Positions 31,401 through 46,400 of a stretch of 64,000 bases of DNA are shown here, one piece after another (positions within the stretch are counted from its first letter, which is position 1; each line of letters begins with the position of its first letter). The position numbers and the translations under genes are program-made. The notes under the pieces were generated by a model. It ran no database searches. It had not been told where the DNA came from and saw nothing but the letters and a program-made list of their open reading frames with translations. This DNA comes from Chrysogorgia sp. JL179-B06 (lineage: Eukaryota > Cnidaria > Anthozoa > Scleralcyonacea > Chrysogorgiidae), in contig JAYKKM010000143.1 of NCBI GenBank assembly GCA_035772405.1, positions 3,165,501 to 3,229,500 on the forward strand. Reading direction: 5' to 3'.

Positions 31401-34400
31401 CTCTAATAAACTCCTCCCTCCAATAAACTCCTCCCTCCAATAAACTCCTCCCTCTAATAAACTCCTCCCTCTAATAAACTCCTCCCTCCAATAAACTCCT
31501 CCCCAATAAACTCCCCTAAACTCCTCCCTCAATAAACTCCTCCCTCCAATAAACTCCTCCCCTAATAAACTCCTCCCTCTAATAAACTCCTCCCCAATAA
31601 ACTCCCCTCAATAAACCTCCCCCCAATAAACTCCTCCCTCCAATAAACTCCTCCCTCCAATAAACTCCTCCCTCCAATAAACTCCTCCCTCCAATATAAC
31701 TCCTCCCTCCAATAAACTCCTCCCTCTAATAAACTCCTCCCTCCAATAAACCTCCTCCCTCCTATAAACTCCTCCTCCAATAAACTCCTCCCTCTAATAA
31801 ACTCCTCCCTCCAATAAACGCCTCCCTCTAATAAACTCCTCCCTCCAATAAATCCTCCCTCTAATAAACTCCTCCCTCTAATAAACTCCTCCCTCCAATA
31901 AACTTCCCTCTAATAAAAACTCCCTCCATAAAACTCCTCCCCAATAACTAACCTCCCCTAATAAACTCCTCCCTCTAATAAACTCCTCCCTCCAATAAAC
32001 TCCTCCCTCTAATAAACACCTCCTCTAAAAACTCCTCCCTCCATAAAACCCCTCTAATAAACTCCTCCCTCCAATAAACTCCTCCCTCTAATAAAACTCC
32101 CTCTAATAAACTCCTCCCTCCAATAAACACCTCCCTCCAATAAACTCCTCCTCCAATAAACTCCTCCCTCTAATAAACTCCTCCCTCTAATAAACTCCTC
32201 CCTCTAATAAACTCCTCCCTCCAATAAACCTCCCTCCAATAAACTCCTCCCTCTAATAAACTCTCCCTCTAATAAACTCCCTAATAAACCCTCCCTCTAA
32301 TAAACTCCTCCCTCTAATAAACTCTCCCTCTAATAAACTCCTCCCTCTAAACTCCTCCTCCCTCTAATAAACTCCTCCCTCCAATAAACTCCTCCCTCTA
32401 ATAAACTCCCCTCTAATAAACTCCTCCCTCTAAATAAACTCCTCCCAACTTCCCTCTATAAAACTCCCTCTAATAAACTCCTCCCTCTAATAAACTCCTC
32501 CCTCCAAACTCCTCCCTCTAATAAACTCCTCCCTCTAATAAACTCCTCCCTCTAAACTCCTCCCTCTAATAAACTCCAATAAACTCCCTCCCTCTAATAA
32601 ACTCCTCCCTCTAATAAACTCCTCCCTCTAATAAACTCCTCCCTCTAATAAACTCCTCCCTCAATAAACTCCTCCCTAATAAACTCCTCCCTCTAATAAA
32701 CTCCTCCCTCTAATAACTCCTCTAATAAACTCCCTCTAATAACCCTCTCAATAAACTCCTCCCTCTAATAAACTCCTCCCTCTAATAAACACTCCCTCTA
32801 ATAAACTCCTCCCTCCAATAAACTCCTCCCTCTAATAAACTCCTCCCTCCAATAAACTCCTCCCTCTAATAAACTCCTCCCATAAACTCCTCCCTCTAAT
32901 AAACGCCTCCCTCCAATAAACTCCTCCCTCTAATAAACTCCTCCCTCCAATAAACTCCTCCCTCTAATAAACTCCTCCCTCTAATAAACTCCTCCCTCTA
33001 ATAAACTCCTCCCTCTAATAAACTCCTCCCTCTAATAAACTCCTCCCTCTAATAAACTCCTCCCTCTAATAAACTCCTCCCTCTAATAAACTCCTCCCTC
33101 TAATAAACTCCTCCCTCTAATAAACTCCTCCCTCTAATAAACTCCTCCCTCTAATAAACTCCTCCCTCTAATAAACTCCTCCTTAATAAACTCCTCCCTC
33201 TAATAAACTCCTCCCTCTAATAAACTCCTCCCTCTAATAAACTCCTCCCTCTAATAAACTCCTCCTCGAATAAACTCCTCCCTCCAATAAACTCCTCCCT
33301 CTAATAAACTCCTCCCTCTAATAAACTCCTCCCTCTAATAAACTCCTCCCTCTAATAAAACTCCTCCTAATAAACTCCTCCCTCTAATAAACTCTCCCTC
33401 TAATAAACTCCTCCCTCTAATAAACTCCTCCCCTCTAATAAACTCCTCCCTCTAATAAACTCCTCCCTCTAATAAACTCCTCCCTCTAATAAAGTCTCCC
33501 TCTAATAAACTCCTCCCTCTAATAAACTCCTCCCTCTAATAAACTCCTCCCTCTAATAAACTCCTCCCTCTAATAAACTCCTCCCTCTAATAAACTCCTC
33601 CCTCTAATAAACTCCTCCCTCTAATAAACTCCTCCCTCTAATAAACTCCTCCCTCTAATAAACTCCTCCCTCTAATAAACTCCTCCCTCTAATAAACTCC
33701 TCCCTCTAATAAACTCCTCCCTCTAATAAACTCCTCCCTCTAATAAACTCCTCCCTCTAATAAACTCCTCCCTCTAATAAACTCCTCCCTCTAATAAACT
33801 CCTCCCTCTAATAAACTCCTCCCTCCAATAAACTCCTCCCTCTAATAAACTCCTCCCTCTAATAAACTCCTCCCTCTAATAAACTCCTCCCTCTAATAAA
33901 CTCCTCCCTCTAATAAACTCCTCCCTCTAATAAACTCCTCCCTCTAATAAACGCCTCCCTCTAATAAACTCCTCCCTCTAATAAATTCCTCCCTCTAATA
34001 AACTCCTCCCTCTAATAAACTCCTCCCTCCAATAAACTCCTCCCTCTAATAAACTCCTCCCTCCAATAAACTCCTCCCTCCAATAAACTCCTCCCTCTAA
34101 TAAACGCCTCCCTCTAATAAACTCCTCCCTCTAATAAAACTCCTCCCTCTAATAAACTCCTCCTCCCTCTAATAAACTCCTCCCTCTAATAAACTCCTCC
34201 CTCTAATAAACTCCTCCCTCTAATAAACTCCTCCCTCCAATAAACTCCTCCCTCTAATAAACTCCTCCCTCTAATAAACTCCTCCCTCTAATAAACTCCT
34301 CCCTCTAATAAACTCCTCCCTCCAATAAACTCCTCCCTCTAATAAACTCCTCCCTCTAATAAACTCCTCCCTCTAATAAACTCCTCCCTCTAATAAACTC

Positions 34401-37400
34401 CTCCCTCTAATAAACTCCTCCCTCTAATAAACTCCTCCCTCTAATAAACTCCTCCCTCTAATAAACTCCTCCCTCTAATAAACTCCTCCCTCTAATAAAC
34501 TCCTCCCTCTAATAAACTCCTCCCTCTAATAAACTCCTCCCTCTAATAAACTCCTCCCTCTAATAAACTCCTCCCTCTAATAAACTCCTCCCTCTAATAA
34601 ACTCCTCCCTCCAATAAACGCCTCCCTCTAATAAACGCCTCCCTCTAATAAACGCCTCCCTCTAATAAACTCCTCCCTCTAATAAACTCCTCCCTCTAAT
34701 AAACTCCTCCCTCTAATAAACTCCTCCCTCTAATAAACTCCTCCCTCTAATAAACTCCTCCCTCTAATAAACTCCTCCCTCTAATAAACTCCTCCCTCTA
34801 ATAAACTCCTCCCTCTAATAAACTCCTCCCTCTAATAAACTCCTCCCTCTAATAAACACCTCCCTCTAATAAACTCCTCCCTCTAATAAACTCCTCCCTC
34901 TAATAAACTCCTCCCTCTAATAAACTCCTCCCTCTAATAAACTCCTCCCTCTAATAAACTCCTCCCTCTAATAAACTCCTCCCTCTAATAAACACCTCCC
35001 TCTAATAAACTCCTCCCTCCAATAAACTCCTCCCTCTAATAAACTCCTCCCTCTAATAAACTCCTCCCTCTAATAAACTCCTCCCTCTAATAAACTCCTC
35101 CCTCTAATAAACTCCTCCCTCTAATAAACTCCTCCCTCTAATAAACTCCTCCCTCTAATAAACTCCTCCCTCTAATAAACTCCTCCCTCTAATAAACTCC
35201 TCCCTCTAATAAACTCCTCCCTCTAATAAACTCCTCCCTCTAATAAACTCCTCCCTCTAATAAACTCCTCCCTCTAATAAACTCCTCCCTCTAATAAACT
35301 CCTCCCTCCAATAAACGCCTCCCTCTAATAAACGCCTCCCTCTAATAAACGCCTCCCTCTAATAAACTCCTCCCTCTAATAAACTCCTCCCTCTAATAAA
35401 CTCCTCCCTCTAATAAACTCCTCCCTCTAATAAACTCCTCCCTCTAATAAACTCCTCCCTCTAATAAACTCCTCCCTCTAATAAACTCCTCCCTCTAATA
35501 AACTCCTCCCTCCAATAAACTCCTCCCTCCAATAAACTCCTCCCTCTAATAAACGCCTCCCTCTAATAAACTCCTCCCTCTAATAAACTCCTCCCTCTAA
35601 TAAACTCCTCCCTCTAATAAACTCCTCCCTCTAATAAACTCCTCCCTCCAATAAACTCCTCCCTCTAATAAACTCCTCCCTCTAATAAATATAAACTCCT
35701 CCTCTAATAAACTCCTCCCTCTAATAAACTCCTCCCTCTAATAAACTCCTCCCTCTAATAAACTCCTCCCTCCAATAAACTCCTCCCTCTAATAAACTCC
35801 TCCCTCTAATAAACTCCTCCCTCTAATAAACTCCTCCCTCCAATAAACTCCTCCCTCTAATAAACGCCTCCCTCTAATAAACTCCTCCCTCTAATAAACT
35901 CCTCCCTCTAATAAACTCCTCCCTCTAATAAACTCCTCCCTCTAATAAACTCCTCCCTCTAATAAACTCCTCCCTCTAATAAACTCCTCCCTCTAATAAA
36001 CTCCTCCCTCTAATAAACTCCTCCCTCTAATAAACTCCTCCCTCTAATAAACTCCTCCCTCCAATAAACTCCTCCCTCCAATAAACTCCTCCCTCTAATA
36101 AACTCCTCCCTCTAATAAACTCCTCCCTCTAATAAACTCCTCCCTCTAATAAACTCCTCCCTCTAATAAACTCCTCCCTCTAATAAACTCCTCCCTCTAA
36201 TAAACTCCTCCCTCTAATAAACTCCTCCCTCCAATAAACTCCTCCCTCCAATAAACTCCTCCCTCTAATAAACTCCTCCCTCTAATAAACTCCTCCCTCT
36301 AATAAACTCCTCCCTCTAATAAACTCCTCCCTCCAATAAACTCCTCCCTCCAATAAACTCCTCCCTCTAATAAACGCCTCCCTCTAATAAACTCCTCCCT
36401 CTAATAAACTCCTCCCTCCAATAAACTCCTCCCTCCAATAAACTCCTCCCTCTAATAAACTCCTCCCTCTAATAAACGCCTCCCTCTAATAAACTCCTCC
36501 CTCCAATAAACGCCTCCCTCTAATAAACGCCTCCCTCTAATAAACTCCTCCCTCTAATAAACTCCTCCCTCCAATAAACTCCTCCCTCTAATAAACTCCT
36601 CCCTCTAATAAACTCCTCCCTCTAATAAACTCCTCCCTCTAATAAACTCCTCCCTCTAATAAACTCCTCCCTCTAATAAACTCCTCCCTCTAATAAACTC
36701 CTCCCTCTAATAAACTCCTCCCTCTAATAAACCCCTCCCTCCAATAAACTCCTCCCTCTAATAAACTCCTCCCTCTAATAAACTCCTCCCTCTATTATCG
36801 AAATCACTAGAGTGGTTAATTGTTGTTTCGGAAACCAACGTTGGAGTTCAATTTGAATGTACCACGTGATATGAAGTTAATGCATCACGTGATTCAAAGA
36901 TATATTGCCCTGCACGAATTACAATTTCATAACAAGAAGTCTTGATTCTCCAAACATACAAGTAAAGGCGAACTCCAAACAAAATATGGCTTCGAAAAAT
37001 TCATTTCGATCATTTGGCTGATGTTTTCGAATCAAATGGTTTTGCATCGCGATGACATCAATGTTATTAATCTGTTTCCGCAGTGTACACTTTACCTTCT
37101 TGTTCTTCAATTATTTACCCCTGATGTAAAATGTAGGATTGAAGGTGGCTAACAGTATCTTTTCAGTCAGTATAGGTAAGCTCTTTTCTGCTTTTGACTG
37201 CAGTAATCTGCGCATTTGTTGATGATTTAAACGCCAGCGTTGAAGAGTGTTCGGAAGCTGATTTACGCGCGACCGTTTGGCTGAAAAATAACATTGATGT
37301 TATGCGAATCCTGCACGTTGCAAATTCAGTTGTCTCGAAAACGATCAGCCAAATGATCTAACTGAATTTTTCGTAGCCATATTTTGGTTGGAGTTTCGCC

Positions 37401-40400
37401 TTTACTTCCATCTTTGGAGAAACAAGACTTCTTGTTATGAAATTGTAGCCTCCTCCGCAGGCAACTCTGTGGCTTCTTTTTTCCGAGTCAAATAACTTCC
37501 AAGGCTGTGCGAGCCTTCGAAGCTATTTGAATCGGGAAAAAGAAGCCACAGAGTTGCCTGCGGAGGAGGCTAATGAAATTGTAATTCGTGCAGGGCAATA
37601 TATATTTGAATCACGTGATGCCTTAACTTCATATCACGTGGTACATTCAAATTGACCTCCAACGTTGGTTTCCGAAACGATAATTAACCACCTCTAATAA
37701 ACGCCGCACACATCAGAGCGGCGTTTATTAGAAAAAATACAGAAAGTACAAGAAAAAGGATGCTAAAATTGACAGATTTATTTATTTTTATGTGGCGACA
37801 ATGGAACCAAACAAAGAATCTTTTTCTTTAACTCAAAATGCAACAGTTTTTCTTTTCTTCTTCGCGAAGAGTTATTGCTGTCGATTTCTTTGTCGTGCGA
37901 GCAATGAATAATGCGGGAATAACCAGTCATAATTCTCGTTTTCGTTTGCCAGTAACTTTTAATACGAGGCTATTTCTCTGCTCCACGGAAGTAGTGTATT
38001 AAGAGTAAAAACGAAAAAAAAAACTCGACCAATATCCTTCGTATCCGGACCTCGCGCTCGGTCAATAACATATTGTTTCCTCCCTCTAATAAACGCAGCA
38101 TCAAATTGTTTCAAAATTTAATAAACAGAGGTACGGTATCCGCATAGTATTGATTAGCTTCATACATTTTCTATTCACAAAATAAATATAACATGAATAT
38201 TGTAACTCACGCAGCTCCCTGGGGGTTAGCCATTGTAGCTTCTTCAATTGGTTCATCTGGCATAGCCCTAAATACAGCAAAAATAAAAATTCCAAGAAAT
38301 AAACCAGTGATCTCGGACTCTCACCAACAATGTTTGATATGGAGAGTACAGGATTGTGTAGCTGGGGGCTTCCAGGGTATGGATTGGTGTAGCTGGGGGC
38401 TTCCAGGGCATGATGATACTCCAAACTAATTTAAATGTGAAATCTACACACACACACAAAGAAAACCTATTTATAGCTACAAATGTAGCTATGTTGGAAG
38501 TACTCAGGTAACGATACTGGGCAAAATAAGTTATTTACCATCTGAGTGTTGATAGTGCGCAATATTTGATTCAACAACATTGATTATTCATGAAGAACAA
38601 CAAGGCACACATTGATACCAGAGTTTGCTGAAGGGTTTACTCTGTCTAAATATGATTACATTATTATTATTATTATTATTAAAGTGGTACTACGATCAAA
38701 TTTTTACCTATCGATATTTTTACGTATTTATAAAGCAGAGCTGCTAAATATTACTCAGTCGAAACCACTTTGCGATTCGACGATGGCAAGTATTATTTTT
38801 CTGACTCCGAATCTGGAGTTGTTATGTCCTATCTTGAGTCTTTCAACTGTAAAACCTGTTTTGTCTGATTCATCGTTTCATATATAAATTATAAAACATC
38901 AAACTAGGGATGAGCCGATACAGAAAAATCCAATTTACAGATGGCTGGCAGACAACTATCTAGTTTTGAATATCTCCAAAACCAAATGCATGTTATTTAC
39001 ATCTTAGAGACATGAGAAATGTGATTGTGCTCTCTACCTAAATTTTCTGGGAAAGCTAGGTTATACATAACATTACTACTTTCAAATACTTACTGTAGGC
39101 ATACAGTAGTGTTATAATAATTAATTATACATTAGCTGGAAGGCTCATATTGTTAAAGTATGTAAAAAGGTACTGGGTAGCATCTAGAGTTTGTATGTTG
39201 GGCGGGATAAGAGGTTTTGTGACAAAGAAGCTACAGTAAAGACATCAGTACTTGTTTATACAGTAACACGATCATCTCTCTAATCTTTGATTACAGTACT
39301 GTGATATTGTATGGATTACTGTAGCTTGCAACAAGATTGACAGGTTACAACGCTTCCAAAATAGATCTGCATGGATATAATCACATGCTACACAGCCTTC
39401 TTTCAGGCAATGTTTACAGCCTTTAACTTCTAGGCTATTTTCATCATTGTATAATACTAGGCAATAACAATAGACTGTCCCTTCCAAAGGTCAAACACAA
39501 TTTTGAAAAAACACCTCTATTTTTAGTGGTGCAAAATTGTATAATGATCTTCCTTCAAATCTAGTAAATTCTAATACTGTTCAATCCTTTTCTTGCTTGG
39601 CTAAAAACTTTGATACTGTTGCTATTTTGACATCATAGTAGTTTATGTTTGAATTCTATTATTTTGTAATTTATTTATTTTTTGTATAATTTTTGTTATC
39701 TTGTATTTTTTCTTGAAATGTGTGTATTTGTTGGATGCAGGGTCCCTTTTGGGCCCATTCCATCTATTACAATCATGCTTTCCAAAGTTAAACTTTGCAA
39801 CAGAACACCAATGCTCTCAATCAACAACATTAAAAAGGTTGTTTCAAAATTCTAGTACAGTGAATTTTTAGCTTATCATGTACAGTGTATTGATGATTTT
39901 TACACACACACACATACACACTGTACATTATACTGTACATAATTATACTCAAAAGTGTGTTAAACTATAGTGTGTTAATGTATAGAGCAGTATAGTAGTG
40001 TTCCTAAAATTACAGCTACTGTATCATCCATGGCCGTAGGAAGCAGGGGGTGGATGTGGGGACTATTAGCTATCGTTGGATAATTCATATTACGACATAA
40101 TATCAACCCATCCACTGCTGAATCTATCTACAATTTAAAGTGCCACTACGATCAAATTTTTACCTATCGATATTTTTACGTATTAAAAAGCAGAGCTCTA
40201 AATATTACTCGGTCGAAACCGTTTTGCGATTAAATGATGGCAAGTATTATTTATTTGACTCCGAATCTGGAGTTGTTACGTCCGCCATTAATCGATCATG
40301 TTCCTGACCAGCGTAACGAAGTATGGCTAATTCGTCAAGTAAATCAAGGTCGTTTTTTCAAATTCTTCGTCTGAAAGGCTGAACATTTCATCTACTTCTC

Positions 40401-43400
40401 GAAGAAAACAACAAAACAAGTAACCTCCACTGAAATTCAGGCGTAGCATTGAGAATCTGACATAACAAACAATATCACCTTTTGAAATTGCGGGCTCACT
40501 TGTAACACGTTTTTAGTAATGGTGGCCTAAATAATAGTGATTTCAGAGCTCAAAATACTTACTTCAAAATACCATTTTTTAGATTTTTTTTACAACATGA
40601 TCACTTTCGACCCTGAAATACTATTCTATGCTAAAGAAAATCTAAAAGACGTGGGTGTATTTTCATCCTAGTGGCACTTTAATGATATTACCCCTGATGC
40701 TCTATTGCAGTAATATCTTTGTTGACATACCAGAATCAAAGAAACAACGGTTTGAAGATATTCATGTGCATTGGAAGTTTTCAAATGTCTGCATGACATG
40801 GCCTAGTGCCCAGTGTTTACCAGGATTACTTTATCCAGAGTAATCACACAAAGAATACGCGTGAAAGGCTGACCTTCCAAAAGTTCGATCAGAGTCTGGA
40901 CGAAAATCTTTTGCTTTTTTGGGACAATTTTTTTTAATAAACTTCCAAATGAATTGAAAATTGTTAACTCTATCATGACGTTTAAAAATAATTGCAAAAA
41001 TGTTGATTTTGATTTTTAACTGTATCTTCTCAGATGACGACTTTCATAAATTTTGCTTTTTATTTAGAACTTTTTAATGACTGTCTTTCGATAACATACT
41101 AATTGGTATTTTATTCTGTATTTTTAACACTTATATCAGGTCCTTGGTTGCAAATAACAGTACCGGTATATAAATATTACTGAACAAGCTAACCTGTACA
41201 AATATGAATATATTATTATTATTATTATTATTATTATTGATAATTCAATGTATTACAGGGTATGTATTAGTATCCTACATGGAAAAATCACACAATAGCA
41301 AAGATATAGATTCCCAACATATTTGCATTTCTAGTCTTAACATGAATATAATGCAGGGATATGATATAAAATATTTTTCTTTGAATTAGACTATTTACCT
41401 ACTTGTCATATAGAAAAATTGTTATCTTATGACCTTCAGAATTGTCTCCCCTCAGAATGCAGGAAATGCCAGTACAGAGACTAAATTAAAACATTTTCCC
41501 CTAGTTTCCTCCTAACCAAAAACATCTTCGCAGGCCTGGTATCATCATCACCACCACACAACCACCCATGGTACTGTAACAGATCTAATGTATTTTAGAA
41601 TTAAAAAATGATAAAATTTTCTCTTCAATTTATTGTTGAAATTTATTATGCTTGCATGCACCTGTAGGACTCTTTTGCTATTTGGAGTTCTACAATCAGG
41701 TGATAAATAAATAGAATAGGTACATACTGATACATACAGTACAGTGTGAGAAATAAATACAGTATGAACTTACTTTGTTACTGCAACAGCAAGAGATGAT
41801 AAACCAGATAATGATGAAGTTACTGTTGGATGATCACTCCAATATAAATCTCCAGTTTCTTGATCCTGTTCATCAACGACACCAGTGCTCTGAATAACAG
41901 GAACCGAAACTGGACTTCCAGTACCATTGACTGAATCATCTTCTCCCATTTCTTTGCCTTCATTCTAGATATTTATAATAAAACAAGGGCTGAGTATTTT
42001 ATAAACAGATGCACAGTCAGATGGTCAGGGCCTTACTCAGAACATTTTACAGGGGGGTGTAAGCTCACTTCAACCGACTGAAGCATGAGCTTGTACCAAC
42101 TACATGCTATCGATCGAAGCTTGTCAAATATGTCTTTCCTTTGGGTGCCTACTAAAATGACCCTGGTCAGCTGGTGAACGTTTATCTCTCTTAATACGGA
42201 ATTAAAACATGATTACATTTTAAGGTGTCTATGAAGTGAAAAAATCGCTAGCATTTTTTTGCTCTAACAAACAAAGTAGCACGGCAGGAGTATTCACTGA
42301 ATATTTCAATTGAATCTGCTGCATAGTCTTCGAGCTATCAACTCTCAAAGTTTGTCCATTGGCATAGTTTAACGTTACAAAATAGGGAAAGACTGGGATT
42401 AAATTATGCAGGTGGATCAATGTTCAAATCCATTGTTTTTAATCTTATGCATAGTAAGTACACCTACATACGTCACAAGACAACAAACCGCACGTTTCAT
42501 ATTTCACCAAAAACATTTAGCCATGCCAAACTTTGAGAGTTGATAACTCGAAGACTATGCAGCAGATTCACTTGAAATGTTCAGTGTACGCTCTTGCCGT
42601 GCTACTTTGTCCGTTAAAGCAAAAAAATGCTGCAAATTTTTCACTTCATAGACACTTTAATTAATATAACTAAAATATAACTAATTTTGTAGACTGAAAC
42701 TCGTAAAAATATTTTTGGGGGTGTCGACACCTCCCACTCCCCACCCCATAGCTCTGGGCCTGCAGAAGGTCAGATATACAGTGATCATCGTTGACATATT
42801 CATTCATCCATAATATATCTACTAAACTGTACTCTACACAATATTAAGTATTCAAATACTGTATACAGTATATCGTTTTTATTGGCAGGATTGGCAAGCT
42901 TTGCTGTTAGTGTCCAGAAAATGTGCTTTAAGTAGTTAAGCTCAATAATGATGATGTTGTGGTGCACATTTCCAACATCCGTCTGTGATGATATACCGGT
43001 ACTGTATAATTATTTAAAATATATTATATAACAGGCCTTGAATTTGGGAAAAGAAATTAGGCAAGGCCAGTTTGGCCTTGAATGTTTCAATGTTTTTCAG
43101 GGCATCAAGGCCAGTAGACAGGGCATCAAGGCCAGTTTCAACTTTGAAACTTGCAGTGCACCTTACCATACAGCAAGATAAAAAGTACATGTACCCTGTA
43201 TGGTCAAATACCTTTTGAGTTTCCATGAAACTTGAAAATTATATTACTGTTCATTAACATTAATAATATTATAAAAACTATGCAAACCGAAACTATGGAT
43301 AATTACATGTATCGTAACCACCTAACTATAATAATATAATACAAACAACAATGTTCTAATTTAATACTGAGCAATCTTGTTTTCGGAGCCTGCGATCCTT

Positions 43401-46400
43401 TTGTCCTACAGAATGTTCAAGGTTACTTGAAGTACATGCTGTCCTAGCGCAAAAGGATTGCAGATTCTGGTAACAATGCAAGATAAATATTTCAGCAGAG
43501 TTTTACATGTAGGTTTTATTGTCAATTTTACTAATCATAAACTTTGTATTACAAAGCTTGATTACTGAGGGCAGGCCACTACTGGCCTTGGATTTCAGTA
43601 TAATTATTTATGTCCAGTGGTCGCCGCTAAATTTGAGGTCTGTAACAAAATATCATAGGGGTGACATTTTATGAAACTGCTTTTAAAAGTGCTACACTGG
43701 TTATAAGGTTGTCATGTATATTTACAATGTAATATCAAAACCATTAGGGACAAACATTATGGATGTTTAGATTAAAAATAGCAAATTTCAAATCACCTGC
43801 TAAATCACCTTCTATGTAGACTTAAGAAGCAATGCATGAAAATCATAGGTTCAGAGCAGTTATTAAGATGATTGAACAAGAATGCAGATTTGACACAAGC
43901 AAACAAAAACACAGAAACCTCAGATAATAAAAAAACTTGCTGCTACCAGCAATCCCAATTAACAAAATAAAGTGACTCATGATAAGCAACTTTTCATAAC
44001 TGTGGTTACAGGCCTATCACTGAGAAAAAACGCAGGTGTGCGCCTCCGATGACCTAGGCGTGCGATATTTTCGTACTTCAAAAACAGTTAAGAAAGCAGT
44101 ATTACAGCATTGGTTAATTATTTTATTTGGAATGGTTTGTCGTCTTTGTCGATACATACAAATAACAATAGCGGAAATGATTTCCTAGTTTTCCTTTAAT
44201 AATTACTCCTACGGTTATTATATTGTTAGTGGTACACACAAGTTAGATTTTCTCAGTTTAAAAAGTCATCACTTGAATATTCGCCACTGTCCTAGTCGCT
44301 ACTTTGGTCGTCGTTGCTACTACTTAGTTGGTCTTCGTCTTCATCTTCACTGACTTCGATATCACAAATATCTGCTCTCGCTTTCTTGAAAGGGTAATGT
44401 GTCTTGTTTTATCGTCATTTTTTGACTGCAACATCTTCGAAAGCTAAACAACAGTTTAGCGAGCGAGCATGCAGCATGTGTTCGCTTCACGTTCGCTTGC
44501 GAGCCGCTTCGCTTGTATCGGAGACTGGGTACTGGTACGCGTTTGTCTACCGCGACATCTGTCTTGGCGGTGAACGCTTGTTCAATGCTTTGATTGAGAT
44601 ACGACATGTCAACTGTTGTCTCAAGACGATTCGCCAGCTTCCTTTAATTAAAATATACATAAAAACTCATAAAAAAATACGTAATTTAAAATTTTCTAGA
44701 TGTGCGATCAAACGCACGCCTCGCGTTCTTCAGACGTGTGCGGAGGCATGCACGTGCGATCGCACACCTCTCAGTGACAGGCCTGTGGTTAGCAATAAAT
44801 TAATTCCATGATTTTAGAAACCATATTATACAATTACTTTGTGAACTAATTTTTCAGCACCATACTATAAACTTTACTATTATCAGACCTTGTCGGGCTA
44901 CTCACTATCTATAGAAGATACCGTATTCAAATTTTAAAAAGCCTTTATGGGGAGTGATTAATAAATTATAAATATCACACATAAAATAACAGCATTTTTC
45001 ATTAGACTACTTACTACACTGTACAATATGTTTTGTACAATAGTTGACTACCTTACTACAAAATATTAGCATTAAAACAATTTTAGTACCTCAGTGTAGT
45101 CTTCTGCTCTTATTAAGGGCACATAGTTGTCATAAGATTCATTTTCATACTGCAATAAATAATTTTAATGAAAATGTTGAAGGTAAACAAGATCAGCAAT
45201 GCAATAGTGTACATGTACATGTAGACAGGGCGCAAAATAACGGCTGGACAACGTCCGACCAAATTGAGGCGTTGTCCGGTCAAACTCTCGCCTTGCCGGT
45301 CATTTTGACCGGTCACATCATGACATTAAGCAAAAGAACAAACTAATTGCTCAAAAGACGAAGTGGAAATAAATCCAATTGCAAGTGGCGGTAACTGTCA
45401 AAAGCATGAGCATTGTTATGTTATGTTTCTTTTACTATATCAATCAAATGAGGCGATCACCCACACGCAACAAACTTGTTTGAATGTAATGACGCAGATG
45501 GATTTCAAACAAGCGTCGTAAATTCCTAAACTTTCCAGAGAGGAGTCGACAAGAACATCTACTTTATAGAATAAAATTAATCTGGACTGCTAATTCAATA
45601 AATAAAGCTGAAAAGTATCGTCATTCCATTTGTATTGACACGATAGCCGTTTTCATCTCGCACCACCACTTAGAAATGATTTTCAAATTGCTCCAGATAA
45701 TTAGGTGATGGTTTCGCACATTTTCAGTCTTGTATCGCATGTAAACGCAATGGCTAACATTTTACCGATGGTGATTACGGAATTAAGGCTTTTTTTCAGG
45801 CTTTAGCTGATTAATTTGTCCACTCATAAAAGTGGCATGTCTGAGCTAAAATTGATGACGACCAGCTAGAAATTATTTCACGCCCTGCATGTAGGTACAG
45901 TAATCATAAAAAATACCAACCTTTATGATTCTTTGTAAACAATTTCTTACAGCATCTGATGGACTAAATAAATGATGAAAGAAAACTTTAACAATCATAA
46001 CCAACCCAAAGTATCAAGAAAACAATAAAAATATAAAAAATTTCCACCACATTATACATGTTGGAGAATACAGAGATCAAGATTTGCAGACCCAAGCAGT
46101 ATGCAGTATGTCACATTACCAACCAGTACAATGTACATGTACTGATGTACACATTGCAACCTTATGCTCTGTTCCATATTATTTTATAGAGGATATTACA
46201 CGGTGGTGCTAAGATACGAATTTTATCTTCGAGTGGTGAAAACAATATTTTACGAAAGAGCGCAGTGAATGAGTAAAATATTGTTTTTACCACGAGAAGA
46301 TAAAATTCATATCTTCAAGCCACCTTGTAATTTTCTTTTTATTATATAGATTCAATGCAAAAGATGGGAAAATGTTTAATCATGTGATCGATATCTTCAC

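Noticed and set aside
30694..31780. Long minus-strand ORFs with [14 protein letters not shown] repeats
   Set aside because: They are translations of the 17-bp satellite; frame varies with indels and no start or non-repeat sequence supports a gene.
29797..36795. CRISPR-like array
   Set aside because: Directly abutting 17-bp units without spacers in a eukaryotic intron; a satellite.
38101..38459. ORFs around 38.1-38.4 kb
   Set aside because: Out of frame with the 57-nt KLF exon that fits splice signals; contain a short duplicated GTAGCTGGGGGCTTCCAGGG-type repeat.
44362..44811. ORFs of 81-135 aa in the 44009-44785 element
   Set aside because: No domain; overlapping on both strands within a non-autonomous TIR element.
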